NCBI GenBank assembly: GCA_034114085.1
Contig: JAXEWB010000011.1
Coordinates: forward strand, 67,995 to 131,994
Reading direction: 5' to 3'
DNA length: 64,000 nt
DNA from: Spiro-02 sp034114085
Lineage (GTDB): Bacteria > Spirochaetota > Spirochaetia > Sphaerochaetales > Sphaerochaetaceae
Shown here: positions 25,589 through 34,131 of the stretch, one piece after another
Position numbering within the stretch: the stretch's first letter is position 1
How the letters are laid out: every line of letters starts with the position of its first letter
Notes under the pieces: generated by a model
The model's input: only the letters and a program-made list of their open reading frames with translations
Database searches by the model: none
Told to the model about the DNA's origin: nothing
Program-made: the position numbers and the translations under genes

Positions 25589-26866
25589 ATGGCACTAGTA
25601 AGATCAAAGGATGCGAAAGACAAAAGACCGACTATCAACGACATAGCCCGCATTACGGGGTATTCGAAAACCGCGGTATCTTTTGCGTTCAACGAACCGA
25701 CCAGAATCAGTCAGAAAGCCAGGGAACAGATACTCGCCATCGCGACGCAAATTGGTTACATTCCTGATCCGATGGCACGCAATTTCTCTTTGCGGAGGCA
25801 CCAGAGCATTGGTTTTCTACTTCCCCAGATCATCCACTATACGCTGCGCAATCCATATATGATGCAGGTTATCCAAGGCATCGGCTCGGTTTGCCAGAAG
25901 TACGGCTATACGCTGACGTTGATTCCTCCGTTAAATGAAAGCATCACCGACGCCGTCCGCAACGCGGCTGTCGATGGGCTCATCACCATGGGCATGAAGG
26001 TCGAGATGGAAATCGTCGATATCATGCGCCAACGGAAGCTACCGTTCGTCACGATTGACGGAACTCCCTCCCCCGCCATGCCGAGCGTGAACATCAACGA
26101 TGAAGAGGCTGCGTACGGGATCATGCGTCAGGTACTGGCCCAAGGGCACAGGGACATTGTCGTCATATCCCTACCCATTGATGCGTTTGCCGCAGGACGG
26201 AGTGATGACACGAGCGTCCCGACCTTGCGCAAGAGAGGGTATGACCGTGCGTTGGGGGATGTCGGGCTCACGTTGGAAAGTCCTTGCATCACCACCATGG
26301 TCAGCGAATGTACGCTTGAGGACGGAAAGCATGCGGGACACTTGATCAGCAAGCTCAAGAATCACCCGACGGCGATAGTAGCGATGAGCGATATCGTAGC
26401 AATCGGCTGTATCCTGTATCTCGATGAACATGGTTACAGCATCCCGCGAGACATTTCAATCGTCGGCTTCGACAATATCCAGGAATCGGCCCTTGTCACG
26501 CCCCGGCTGACCACCGTGGACCAACCGGCAGGAGACAAGGGCTACATGGCGGCGGAAGTCCTGTTCAGGATGATCAATGGCGAGGACTGCGACGATACCC
26601 GGATGATCATCCCCTACCGGCTGATCATGCGTAATTCGCTCGGTCCCGTTCCGGAGCGGGACTCCGATGCGGCGTCCGATGCGTCTGGTCCCGCGCCGGC
26701 CGCATCGACATTCAACGGGTCAACGCCCTGCGTCGATGTTTCCGACGATGGCGCGGACCAGGTCCTTATGATTTCAGCGAAAACTTCCACGATGTCAGGG
26801 TGCGGCGAACATACCTCCATTCATTCAGAGGGACAGGAACGCACCTCAGAAGGAACTGAAGAATGA
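25589..26866 (+). CDS. LacI-family regulator with long C-terminal extension
   Basis: A 425-residue regulator. Residues 14-60 hold the helix-turn-helix and hinge (TINDIARITGYSKTAVSFAFN), and about 70-345 the effector-binding domain, with VAMSDIVAIGCI and ISIVGFDNIQES. The usual family length is about 335-350, so the last 70-odd residues, rich in Ser, Ala, Asp and Thr, are an unusual extension. TAGGGAG precedes the ATG. The stop overlaps the malQ start by 4 bp. It probably regulates the maltodextrin genes, including the operator at 22059. Confidence 0.92.
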   Translation: MALVRSKDAKDKRPTINDIARITGYSKTAVSFAFNEPTRISQKAREQILAIATQIGYIPDPMARNFSLRRHQSIGFLLPQIIHYTLRNPYMMQVIQGIGSVCQKYGYTLTLIPPLNESITDAVRNAAVDGLITMGMKVEMEIVDIMRQRKLPFVTIDGTPSPAMPSVNINDEEAAYGIMRQVLAQGHRDIVVISLPIDAFAAGRSDDTSVPTLRKRGYDRALGDVGLTLESPCITTMVSECTLEDGKHAGHLISKLKNHPTAIVAMSDIVAIGCILYLDEHGYSIPRDISIVGFDNIQESALVTPRLTTVDQPAGDKGYMAAEVLFRMINGEDCDDTRMIIPYRLIMRNSLGPVPERDSDAASDASGPAPAASTFNGSTPCVDVSDDGADQVLMISAKTSTMSGCGEHTSIHSEGQERTSEGTEE

Positions 26867-28482
26867 ATACCTCACAGAGACGATATTGCGGCATACTGAT
26901 GCATCCGACCTCCCTGCCCGGCAAATACGGTATTGGAGATATTGGCCCTGAGGCCTATACATTCGCCGACTACTTGTCGAGAAGCGGCGTGTGCCTGTGG
27001 CAGATATTGCCGCTAGGCCCGACTGGTTTCGGCAATTCACCGTATGCGGCGAGGTCTACCTTCGCAGGAAACGAATTATTGATCAGTCTTGATTTCCTGT
27101 ATCGCGACGGTTTGCTGGAGGCTTCCGACCTAGCTTCCCCACCTCCGTTCCCCGACGGCAAGGTGGATTTCAACATGGTGGACGCCTGGAAGACACCCTT
27201 GCTCAAAAAAGCCGCTAAAACATTTTCGAGGGCTCAGTCAGAACAGTCTGCCGCCTATCAAGCGTTCTGCAAGGACAATTCCTTCTGGCTTGATGACTAC
27301 GCCTTGTTCATGGTGCTGTACGAACGGTATCAAGACGCCCGATGGTTCAGCGTCTGGGATCGGGACATTGGAGAGCGAGCCCCCAAGACACTGAAAGACA
27401 TACAGGAGCGCTATGGTGACCAAATCGTCATATGGAAGGTGCTTCAGTTCTTTTTTGAGGAACAGTGGCAAGCGCTACGAAGCTATGTCAACCGATTGGG
27501 GATCAAGCTGATCGGAGACATTCCTATTTTTGTCGCCCCTGACAGCGTTGATACATGGAGCCATATTGAGCTGTTCAAAACGGACAGTGAAGGCCATTAT
27601 TCGGCGGTTTCCGGTGTTCCTCCCGACTGTTTCAGTTCTACAGGCCAACTGTGGGGTAATCCGGTCTACAACTGGGATGCGCTTCGCGCGGATGGCTATG
27701 CGTGGTGGATTCAAAGAATCAAGCGGCTGTTCACACAAACTGATATCCTTCGCATCGACCATTTCCGCGGGTTCGACGCTTATTGGGAGGTTCCCTATGG
27801 GGACAAGACGGCGGAACATGGAACTTGGGTAAAAGCACCGGGGAAGGAATTCTTTGAGGTGATCCGTTCTCAACTGGGCGAGCTTCCAATCCTCGCCGAG
27901 GATTTGGGATTCATGACGCCTTCCGTCGAGGAACTTCGAGACGGCAACGGATTCCCAGGCATGAAGATTTGTCAGTTCGGGTTCGGCAGGGATTCCGCGT
28001 CATGGCCAAATCCGTTCGATACGTTTCTTCCCCACAACTACGACTACAACTTTGTAGCCTATACCGGTACGCATGACAACGATACCACCAGGGGGTGGTA
28101 TACGAAGCTATCGGAGGAGGACAAGGACATGATCCGCAGGTATTTCGCCTGCAACGATCATGAGCTGGTATGGGCGATGATGCGGGCGGTAATCGCCTCC
28201 CACGCAAAATACGCCATATTCCCGATGCAGGATGTTCTGGACAAAGGAACCGAAGCCAGGATGAACATACCATCTACATGCGGTACGCACAACTGGTCTT
28301 GGCGAATGGAGAGCAAGGACTACTCGATGCAAATCGCCGACCGCCTCGCGGAATTGATTCGCATCTACGCCCGCAACGGCAAGGACTGGGAAGAAACAGA
28401 ACAGGAACATCTCGCGCTCCAAGAGGCTTGGCGAAAGGAACAGGAAAAAGAGAATTTGGAAGAAGCTGAACATGATGAATGA
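26863..28482 (+). CDS. malQ: 4-alpha-glucanotransferase (amylomaltase)
   Basis: A 539-residue GH77 enzyme. It transfers glucan segments between malto-oligosaccharides and releases glucose. Markers are LMHPTSLPGKYGIGD near the start, GDIPIFVAPDSVDTW, RIDHFRGF (nucleophile Asp), LAEDLG (acid/base Glu) and TGTHDNDTT (stabilising Asp). A Glu/Lys-rich tail follows residue 510. The ATG overlaps the stop of the regulator gene by 4 bp. Together with the importer and the GH13 enzyme it forms the maltodextrin pathway. Confidence 0.97.
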   Translation: MNTSQRRYCGILMHPTSLPGKYGIGDIGPEAYTFADYLSRSGVCLWQILPLGPTGFGNSPYAARSTFAGNELLISLDFLYRDGLLEASDLASPPPFPDGKVDFNMVDAWKTPLLKKAAKTFSRAQSEQSAAYQAFCKDNSFWLDDYALFMVLYERYQDARWFSVWDRDIGERAPKTLKDIQERYGDQIVIWKVLQFFFEEQWQALRSYVNRLGIKLIGDIPIFVAPDSVDTWSHIELFKTDSEGHYSAVSGVPPDCFSSTGQLWGNPVYNWDALRADGYAWWIQRIKRLFTQTDILRIDHFRGFDAYWEVPYGDKTAEHGTWVKAPGKEFFEVIRSQLGELPILAEDLGFMTPSVEELRDGNGFPGMKICQFGFGRDSASWPNPFDTFLPHNYDYNFVAYTGTHDNDTTRGWYTKLSEEDKDMIRRYFACNDHELVWAMMRAVIASHAKYAIFPMQDVLDKGTEARMNIPSTCGTHNWSWRMESKDYSMQIADRLAELIRIYARNGKDWEETEQEHLALQEAWRKEQEKENLEEAEHDE

Positions 28483-28491
28483 CGGCAAAAT

Positions 28492-28875
28492 TCAGTGTCT
28501 CAGAATGGCGTACCCATTTTCCAACAAGACCGACAGGGCAGCTTCCACTGTTTCCTTCCGTATCAGCACATAATCCGTGTTGAACGTCGAAACCACAAAA
28601 ACTCCGATTTTCCGTTCGGCGAGCAATGAAGCAATCCTCGCGATGATGCCCGTCAGGGAGAAATCAAGCGTACCGACGATGCGGAAGGCAGTCCATCCAT
28701 TTTCACACTCAGTCACGTTCGAAGGCACTAGAGCGGAAGAACAGACCAATGAACGCTCCTCATCTGTACAGGCCATAAATACGAACGGATTGTCCAAGGA
28801 TACCTCGGAATAGTCCACGACTTTGCATATGGAAAAATCATCATTCAGAATTTCAATAGTGAGACGGTCGTTCAT
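28492..28875 (-). CDS. ACT-domain protein (ACT_7 type)
   Basis: A 127-residue protein with an N-terminal CASTOR/ACT-like half and a C-terminal ACT_7 domain (RIVGTLDFSLTGIIARI, GVFVVSTFNTDYVLI). Such proteins bind amino acids or similar small ligands; no catalytic domain is attached. The ATG at 28875 is preceded by GGGAGGT, so the longer frame is rejected. It lies 17 bp downstream of the acetyltransferase gene in the same orientation and converges with malQ with only 9 bp between. Confidence 0.88.
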   Translation of the reverse strand: MNDRLTIEILNDDFSICKVVDYSEVSLDNPFVFMACTDEERSLVCSSALVPSNVTECENGWTAFRIVGTLDFSLTGIIARIASLLAERKIGVFVVSTFNTDYVLIRKETVEAALSVLLENGYAILRH

Positions 28876-28892
28876 GCCACCATACCTCCCGC

Positions 28893-29456
28893 CTAGACCT
28901 CCGTAAGAGTGTTCAGCTTGACCATATGGATATGGTCTTCCCATATTCCATTGATTTTCAGATACTTCGGAGACAGTCCTTCATTGGCAAAACCAAGTTT
29001 TTTCGTAACACTCAGGGATGCTATATTCCGTGGCATGATGTTCGCCTCCACGCGATGCAGCCGCAAATCGGTGAACAATGCGTTGACGAACCGGTCAACA
29101 GCCTCCGCCGCAAGTCCTTGGCGCAGGAAGTCCTTATCAAGCTTGTAGGACAAGAAACAGGATCTGAACGCCCCCATGATGATTCCACTCGCGCCGACCA
29201 TGCCGATGACAATATCAGGCTTCGCCCTCGGACAAAGCCAATATCGATATTCGCTTCCCCGTTCTGACGCTTCAGCAGACTTCTCCAGTTCTTCTCGCTG
29301 AAATTCCACAGTATAGAACACCTCCGGTCGCGCCGGTTCAAAAGGTTCTAGGAAATCCCTGTTCCGCAGCAAATAGGAAACCACCGATTCGGCCAGCTCC
29401 CCACAGGACAGGCGGAGGATAAGGCGATCCGCATCATAATGTGAGAGCATGGGCAT
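28893..29456 (-). CDS. GNAT-family N-acetyltransferase (RimJ/RimL-like)
   Basis: A 187-residue acetyltransferase. The C-terminal half has the RimJ/RimL features: RQGLAAEAVDRFV as acetyl-CoA loop, LHRVEANIMPRNIASLSVTKKLGF and the LKINGIWEDHIHM ending common to ribosomal-protein N-acetyltransferases. The N-terminus begins DADRLILRL. The ATG at 29456 has GGAGGTG 6 bp upstream. Substrate is not known. It forms a two-gene unit with the ACT protein. Confidence 0.9.
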   Translation of the reverse strand: MPMLSHYDADRLILRLSCGELAESVVSYLLRNRDFLEPFEPARPEVFYTVEFQREELEKSAEASERGSEYRYWLCPRAKPDIVIGMVGASGIIMGAFRSCFLSYKLDKDFLRQGLAAEAVDRFVNALFTDLRLHRVEANIMPRNIASLSVTKKLGFANEGLSPKYLKINGIWEDHIHMVKLNTLTEV

Positions 29457-29503
29457 CGTAAGCACCTCCATTGGTAATATATAAATATGTTTTCGCAAGG
29501 TCT

Positions 29504-29569
29504 ATGAACTTGCAACCAACCAGCAATGAACTTGCAACCAACCAGCAATGAACTTGCCATCAACCAGCA
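29504..29569. repeat. Three 22-bp direct repeats
   Basis: The unit starting ATGAACTTGCAACCAACC occurs at 29504, 29526 and 29548 (the third with one changed stretch), with a partial fourth at 29570. It lies upstream of the acetyltransferase gene. Confidence 0.88.
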
Positions 29570-29669
29570 ATGAACTCCATCATGGAAAAGGCAAGCAACA
29601 AACCACAATATAAGGAAATATTCAATTTTCGCAAATTTTGATTGGTTTTGATGGAACAAAGGAGATGTG

Positions 29670-29717
29670 AAAAAAGGACACCGTAACCGCCATGAATCCA
29701 TGAAGTTTGCGGTGTCC
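29670..29717 (-). terminator. Rho-independent terminator of adk
   Basis: On the minus strand GGACACCG pairs with CGGTGTCC over 8 bp, with further pairing inside, followed directly by TTTTTT. It lies 30 bp after the adk stop. Confidence 0.88.
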
Positions 29718-29746
29718 CTATATGTTCCGCTAAGAACAGAAAACTA

Positions 29747-30376
29747 TTACTTTGCCAAAGCGACCTTGACGGCGGCGAACACTTCCTCTGGGCTTTTGCT
29801 GGCGTCGATGTCGATTAGCAGACCCTTTTCGCGATAGTATTCGATCAGCGGAGCGGTCTGCGCTTCATAGACGTTGAGACGATTCATGATTGCGTCTTCC
29901 TTATCGTCATCACGCTGAATCAGAGGCTCCCCGGTCTCATCGTCGATGCCTTCCACCTGAGGAGGATTGTATTCAATATGATAAATCCGCCCGGTACTCT
30001 TGCACATGCGGCGACCGCTCAGACGCTTGACGATGCTTTCCTTGTCGAGAACGAAATTCACCACGGCATCCAGCTTGGTCATTCCGGCCAAAGCGTCGGC
30101 CTGGGGGATGGTACGCGGAAAACCATCAAGGATAAAACCCTTCCGGGCGTCATCATCCTTGAAACGATCTTCGACCATGGCAATCGTGATGGAATCGGGA
30201 ACCAAATCTCCTGAAGCGAGAATCGCCTTGACCTGCTTTCCGAGTTCAGTCTCGTTCTTGATGTTGTACCGGAACAAATCACCGGTGGAAATGTGAGGAA
30301 TTGCATAAAAAGACTTCGCCTGCGCCGCGATAGTCCCCTTGCCTGCTCCCGGAGGGCCAAGAAATACTAGATTCAT
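29747..30376 (-). CDS. adk: Adenylate kinase
   Basis: A 209-residue adenylate kinase, catalysing ATP + AMP = 2 ADP. The P-loop is GPPGAGKGT, the AMP site HISTGDLFR, then GFPRT and the long LID region (RRMCKSTGRIYHIEYNPP to DDKEDAIMNRL). The LID has a single Cys and so lacks the four-Cys zinc site of some Gram-positive enzymes. GAGGTG precedes the ATG. It is monocistronic with a strong terminator. Confidence 0.97.
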   Translation of the reverse strand: MNLVFLGPPGAGKGTIAAQAKSFYAIPHISTGDLFRYNIKNETELGKQVKAILASGDLVPDSITIAMVEDRFKDDDARKGFILDGFPRTIPQADALAGMTKLDAVVNFVLDKESIVKRLSGRRMCKSTGRIYHIEYNPPQVEGIDDETGEPLIQRDDDKEDAIMNRLNVYEAQTAPLIEYYREKGLLIDIDASKSPEEVFAAVKVALAK

Positions 30377-30605
30377 GATTACACCTCATACAATAAGCAT
30401 ACTGCGAACCACCAGCCGATAGCGTCCACACACCGAACAGGCCGGAAGTACAGGCGACAGCATAGCAGATTGTCCTGTTTTTGTCGCCCCTGTGATGAAA
30501 ATAATCCATCAGCACCTTGTCGGGACTTTGCTGGACAAAACTCCAAGCCGGCACGCATAGTGCCATTCATCATCACATCCATGTCGCAATCGGATAAAAA
30601 CGCTA

Positions 30606-30633
30606 TTGCGTGAGACGGGGTTTGTGGTATGAT
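30606..30633 (+). promoter_or_regulatory. Promoter of the uracil phosphoribosyltransferase operon
   Basis: TTGCGT at 30606-30611 and TATGAT at 30628-30633 are separated by 16 bp. The leader to the start codon at 30758 is about 115 nt and shows no obvious riboswitch. Confidence 0.4.
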
Positions 30634-30757
30634 GGCTTCCGCCGAAGAACGTTGCGAAAAACAGTGCTTTACAGTAGTATGACTGATGGTCGGTATATCG
30701 GCCACACCTCCAGCGGTAAAAAGCGCTTGGGACACAAGGACAAGAGAGGAATATACA

Positions 30758-31822
30758 ATGAACAAGATCGTATTGCATGCCACGGACCTGGATGGCTTCC
30801 TGCTTGACAGCGACAAAGAAAAAATCGCCCATGTAGACAGATTGTACCAAAAGTCGCTTGGCTTTTGTTCAACGCTGGACAGCGCCACCGATGTCATGCA
30901 GCTGGAGGAGGCCCGAAAGGGTCTGGTAGAAAGCGCCGCGGAAATCGGCAAATATCTCAAGCAAGTCTGTTCGGAAGAGCCGAATATCCATGTCTACTCC
31001 TTTGAGACTCCGCAGGAGCAGCATGGGGGTGCGTCCAGGCTCATCGCTAAATTGAGAGATCCCAAGACACCGCACGAAGAGTTCCTCTATTTCATCCAGC
31101 GGGCGTATGAACTGCTGTTCGCCCATGTCTACGCCGACGCCGCGCTTCCCCGAAAAAGAAGCATCATCACAGCCACGCCCGTGACGTTACCAGTCAGAAA
31201 CTATGCGGTACACAGGATACCGGACGTCGACAGCCTGATCCACAACAGCGTCATGTGTGTCATGCTCAGGGGTGCGCTTCTGCCGTCCATGATCATCAGC
31301 AAGGAAATTCAGGAATATTCTTCAAACGACTTCATCACTCCGTTCGCATTGTTCAAGATCAAACGCGACGATACGAAAAAAGAAATGAACATGGACTATA
31401 TCCTCGATCTTGACCGTTCTTTCTTTTCCCTGGAACAGCTGGATGGCAAGGATCTGATCTTCGCCGACCCGATGAACGCGACGGGAGGTTCTTTGGTCAC
31501 GATTGTCAAATATCTGACGAGCCAAGGTATCAGGCCGAAATCCATCAAGTTCATCAACGTGATCAGCGCATTGAAAGGATCACTGCGAATCGCTCGGGCG
31601 ATTGAAGGCGCGGAAGTCTATACGCTGTGGATGGATCCCGTCCTGAATGAAAAGGCATATATTCTTCCAGGTCTCGGCGATGCCGGAGACAGGCTCAACG
31701 GCTGCGATGCGGAAGACAATCCGAGAAACATGATTCAGTTGATCGCGGACTACGGGAGTTCCATTACGAACCTGTACCGGGCGCAGGTCAAGGAAATCGA
31801 GCAGACCGTTCTAGGGCGCTAG
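30758..31822 (+). CDS. Uracil phosphoribosyltransferase-family protein with N-terminal extension
   Basis: A 354-residue protein whose last 240 residues resemble uracil phosphoribosyltransferase. The PRPP-binding motif is DPMNATGGS, and the uracil site is YILPGLGDAGDRLNG. Bacterial Upp proteins are about 209 residues, starting near LIAKLRDPKTPHEEF here, so roughly 105 residues precede the normal start. That extension begins MNKIVLHATDLDGFLL and shows no clear fold. The ATG at 30758 has AGAGAGGA 7 bp upstream. A lipoprotein gene follows after 3 bp. It probably makes UMP from uracil and PRPP, but the extension may alter this. Confidence 0.85.
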   Translation: MNKIVLHATDLDGFLLDSDKEKIAHVDRLYQKSLGFCSTLDSATDVMQLEEARKGLVESAAEIGKYLKQVCSEEPNIHVYSFETPQEQHGGASRLIAKLRDPKTPHEEFLYFIQRAYELLFAHVYADAALPRKRSIITATPVTLPVRNYAVHRIPDVDSLIHNSVMCVMLRGALLPSMIISKEIQEYSSNDFITPFALFKIKRDDTKKEMNMDYILDLDRSFFSLEQLDGKDLIFADPMNATGGSLVTIVKYLTSQGIRPKSIKFINVISALKGSLRIARAIEGAEVYTLWMDPVLNEKAYILPGLGDAGDRLNGCDAEDNPRNMIQLIADYGSSITNLYRAQVKEIEQTVLGR

Positions 31823-31825
31823 ACA

Positions 31826-32473
31826 ATGAGGACACCCCCCTTCCGCCTGCGATACATGCCGCTGGTTGCATTACTCTTCGCGTTGTTCTGCTTTGTCGGC
31901 TGCGCGACAACGGTCGACGAAACCACGGAAGAAATCAACGCGGCCTTGGAACTGGGAGAGCTATATCTTGCAGAAGGTAATTTCGACAAAGCTATCGAAA
32001 TCTATGACCGGGGGTTGGAAGTTCATTCAGAGAACGAAAAATTGCTGTATAACAAAACCGCGGCCCTGATCAAAGCCAATCGCTTTGATGAGGCCGCGGC
32101 TCTAGCGGAAGCGGCCTACCGGCAGCATCCGCATTTGCTGCGTTTCGCGAAAGCTCAAGCTACGAGTCTGGAACTGGCTGGAAAAGGAATCGAAGCAATT
32201 CCGGCATGGGAGGAGATCGTCAGCCTCGACCCAGCCGATACGACAAGCCGGATACGGCTGATGAACCTGTTGGTTGAATCGCAACGATATGACGACGCAA
32301 CCGCCCACGCCTGGTATCTGCTGGAAAGGAAATCGGCGGACGCGGACGCACTGAAGGCGTTGGCAGTGATCGACCAATCCCGGGGAGGAAACGGGGAGCC
32401 ATGGATCTCTTTGGTAAAAACAGGTTTTCCCGCTCCATTGCAGTCGAAACAAAACCAAGAGCCCCCTCAATAG
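31826..32473 (+). CDS. TPR-repeat lipoprotein
   Basis: A 215-residue lipoprotein. The signal peptide ends in the lipobox FVGC (Cys about residue 26). The rest is two to four tetratricopeptide repeats (LGELYLAEGNFDKAIEIYDRGLEVHSENEKLLYNK and following), a scaffold for protein contacts. It ends in a Gln/Pro-rich tail. It starts 3 bp after the phosphoribosyltransferase stop and so is co-transcribed with it. No specific partner can be inferred. Confidence 0.88.
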   Translation: MRTPPFRLRYMPLVALLFALFCFVGCATTVDETTEEINAALELGELYLAEGNFDKAIEIYDRGLEVHSENEKLLYNKTAALIKANRFDEAAALAEAAYRQHPHLLRFAKAQATSLELAGKGIEAIPAWEEIVSLDPADTTSRIRLMNLLVESQRYDDATAHAWYLLERKSADADALKALAVIDQSRGGNGEPWISLVKTGFPAPLQSKQNQEPPQ

Positions 32474-32490
32474 CCCTATTTAACAGAAAT

Positions 32491-32530
32491 CAAAAAGTAA
32501 ACCTTGGTCAATTTTTTCATTTGACCAAGG
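32491..32530 (-). terminator. Terminator of the tartrate operon
   Basis: CCTTGGTCAA (32502-32511) and TTGACCAAGG (32521-32530) form a perfect 10-bp stem. On the minus strand it is followed by TTTACTTTTT, which fits termination after ttdB; the same stem may also slow plus-strand transcription. Confidence 0.75.
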
Positions 32531-32581
32531 CCCCTAGATTGTTTCGTCAGTCTCCATCAACCCAGAAAAGTCCAGACTTTG

Positions 32582-33196
32582 TTATTTGATGAACCTGACC
32601 TCCTTGCAGATCTGTTCACATGCGGCATCTTTTTTCTTGTTGAATTCGACTTTGTTTTCCTCGAACATGTTCCGCCCTTCGGTGTCGATAGAAACAATCA
32701 GCGGTCCGAATTCCTTCACGCGACAAACCCAAAGTGTTTCAGGCATTCCCAGATCCCGCCATTCCGCACGTTCAATTTCCTCAACTTCAGTGGCGGCGAG
32801 AACAGCGCAACCAGCAGGGAACACACAATGCAATGCTTTGAATTCCTTGCAGGCCGCTTCAGTCCCGGACCCCATTCCGCCTTTTCCGACGATCAACTTC
32901 ACCCCAGTCCGCTTAACGAATTCATATTCAAATTTCTCCATCCGCATACTGGTGGTCGGCCCTACGGAAACCATTTCGAATTTGTCACCACCAATTGGAC
33001 GGACAATCGGGCCTGCGTGAAAAATGGCAAGTCCATTGATGTCCACAGGAAGGGCGCGCCGTTCTTCAATCAAGCGGCGATGGGCGACATCACGACAAGT
33101 CACTAGATATCCATTGAGGTAGATAATATCTCCGACATGTATTCCTTCAAGATCATTAGCTTTGATTGGCGTGGTCAATATTTTCTTTTCACTCAT
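32582..33196 (-). CDS. ttdB: L(+)-tartrate dehydratase, beta subunit
   Basis: A 204-residue protein closely similar along its length to E. coli TtdB as I recall it: ILTTPIKANDLEGIHVGD, LVTCRDVAHRRLIEE, GPTTSMRM, VGKGGMG, FPAGCAVLAATEVEEIE and WVCRVKEFGPLIVSID. It forms the C-terminal half of a class I hydro-lyase that dehydrates L-tartrate to oxaloacetate. Class I fumarase beta subunits are related, so fumarase activity is an alternative. The start overlaps the alpha-subunit stop by 4 bp. Confidence 0.92.
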   Translation of the reverse strand: MSEKKILTTPIKANDLEGIHVGDIIYLNGYLVTCRDVAHRRLIEERRALPVDINGLAIFHAGPIVRPIGGDKFEMVSVGPTTSMRMEKFEYEFVKRTGVKLIVGKGGMGSGTEAACKEFKALHCVFPAGCAVLAATEVEEIERAEWRDLGMPETLWVCRVKEFGPLIVSIDTEGRNMFEENKVEFNKKKDAACEQICKEVRFIK

Positions 33197-34092
33197 AGCG
33201 TTACCCCCGAATGCGTAGTAATTGTATAGTTCAAGTCCCGATCAAACACAATATGCCCTCGACGATGGGACCAACAACCGACATTCACAGCGACGCCGAT
33301 CGTTGACGGATGCCGAGCGGTATTTTCAATGTTAACTCCCATTACCGACATGTTGCCGGACATCCCCTGGGGGCCGAGTCCGATGCTGTTGATGCCGTCC
33401 TCCAACAGCTTCTCCATTTTCGCAGCACGTTCATTGTCATTATGAGACCCGATCGGACGCATCAGCGCCTTCTTGGAAAGCAACGCCGCAGTTTCAATGG
33501 AAGTCGCCACCCCTACGCCGACCAACAACGGAGGACAAGCGTTCAAACCATAGCTGGTCATCACATCCAAGACAAACTGAGTCACGCCTTCATAACCGGC
33601 GCCCGGCATCAATACCATCGCCTTGCCAGGCAAAGTACACCCACCACCGGCCATGTAGGTATAAATTTCAACATCGGCACTATCAGGAATGATATCCCAG
33701 AATACCGTAGGCGTCCCTTTTCCCACATTCTTGCCAGTATTGTACTCATCGAAAGTCTCTACACTGTTGTGACGCAATGGCGCGGCGAACGTCGCCTGTA
33801 CTACGGCTTCCTTGAGTAGCCCCTCCAACTCGCCTATCAATGGGAAACGTGTCCCGCACTTTACCCAGAATTGCAGAACCCCAGTGTCCTGACAACAAGG
33901 ACGGTCTAGAGCCATGGCGAGTTCCTGATTCTTAGCCATCGTGTCATAGATGGTAGTCGCCAAGGCCCCGGTCTCCTGCGCACGCAGTTCAGAGAGCTTC
34001 GCCTCGACATCATCGGGCAGTTTTTTGCCGACATAGGCCACGAAACGTGCCATGAGGTCGGTCATTTTTTTCACTTGTTCTTCTTTGTTCAT
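33193..34092 (-). CDS. ttdA: L(+)-tartrate dehydratase, alpha subunit
   Basis: A 299-residue protein matching TtdA (303 residues in E. coli) over its length. The three cluster cysteines are in RPCCQDTG, ACPPLLVGVG and VGCWSHRRG; other markers are GGGCTLPGKAMVLMP and RHPSTIGVAV. It binds a labile 4Fe-4S cluster. With TtdB it converts L-tartrate to oxaloacetate. GAGGGAAAG precedes the ATG. It follows the DASS transporter gene after about 40 bp, the same pairing as ttdAB with ttdT in enterobacteria, which supports tartrate over fumarate. Confidence 0.92.
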   Translation of the reverse strand: MNKEEQVKKMTDLMARFVAYVGKKLPDDVEAKLSELRAQETGALATTIYDTMAKNQELAMALDRPCCQDTGVLQFWVKCGTRFPLIGELEGLLKEAVVQATFAAPLRHNSVETFDEYNTGKNVGKGTPTVFWDIIPDSADVEIYTYMAGGGCTLPGKAMVLMPGAGYEGVTQFVLDVMTSYGLNACPPLLVGVGVATSIETAALLSKKALMRPIGSHNDNERAAKMEKLLEDGINSIGLGPQGMSGNMSVMGVNIENTARHPSTIGVAVNVGCWSHRRGHIVFDRDLNYTITTHSGVTL

Positions 34093-34131
34093 ATTCTTTC
34101 CCTCATTATGTTATTCGATATCCATATTCCC

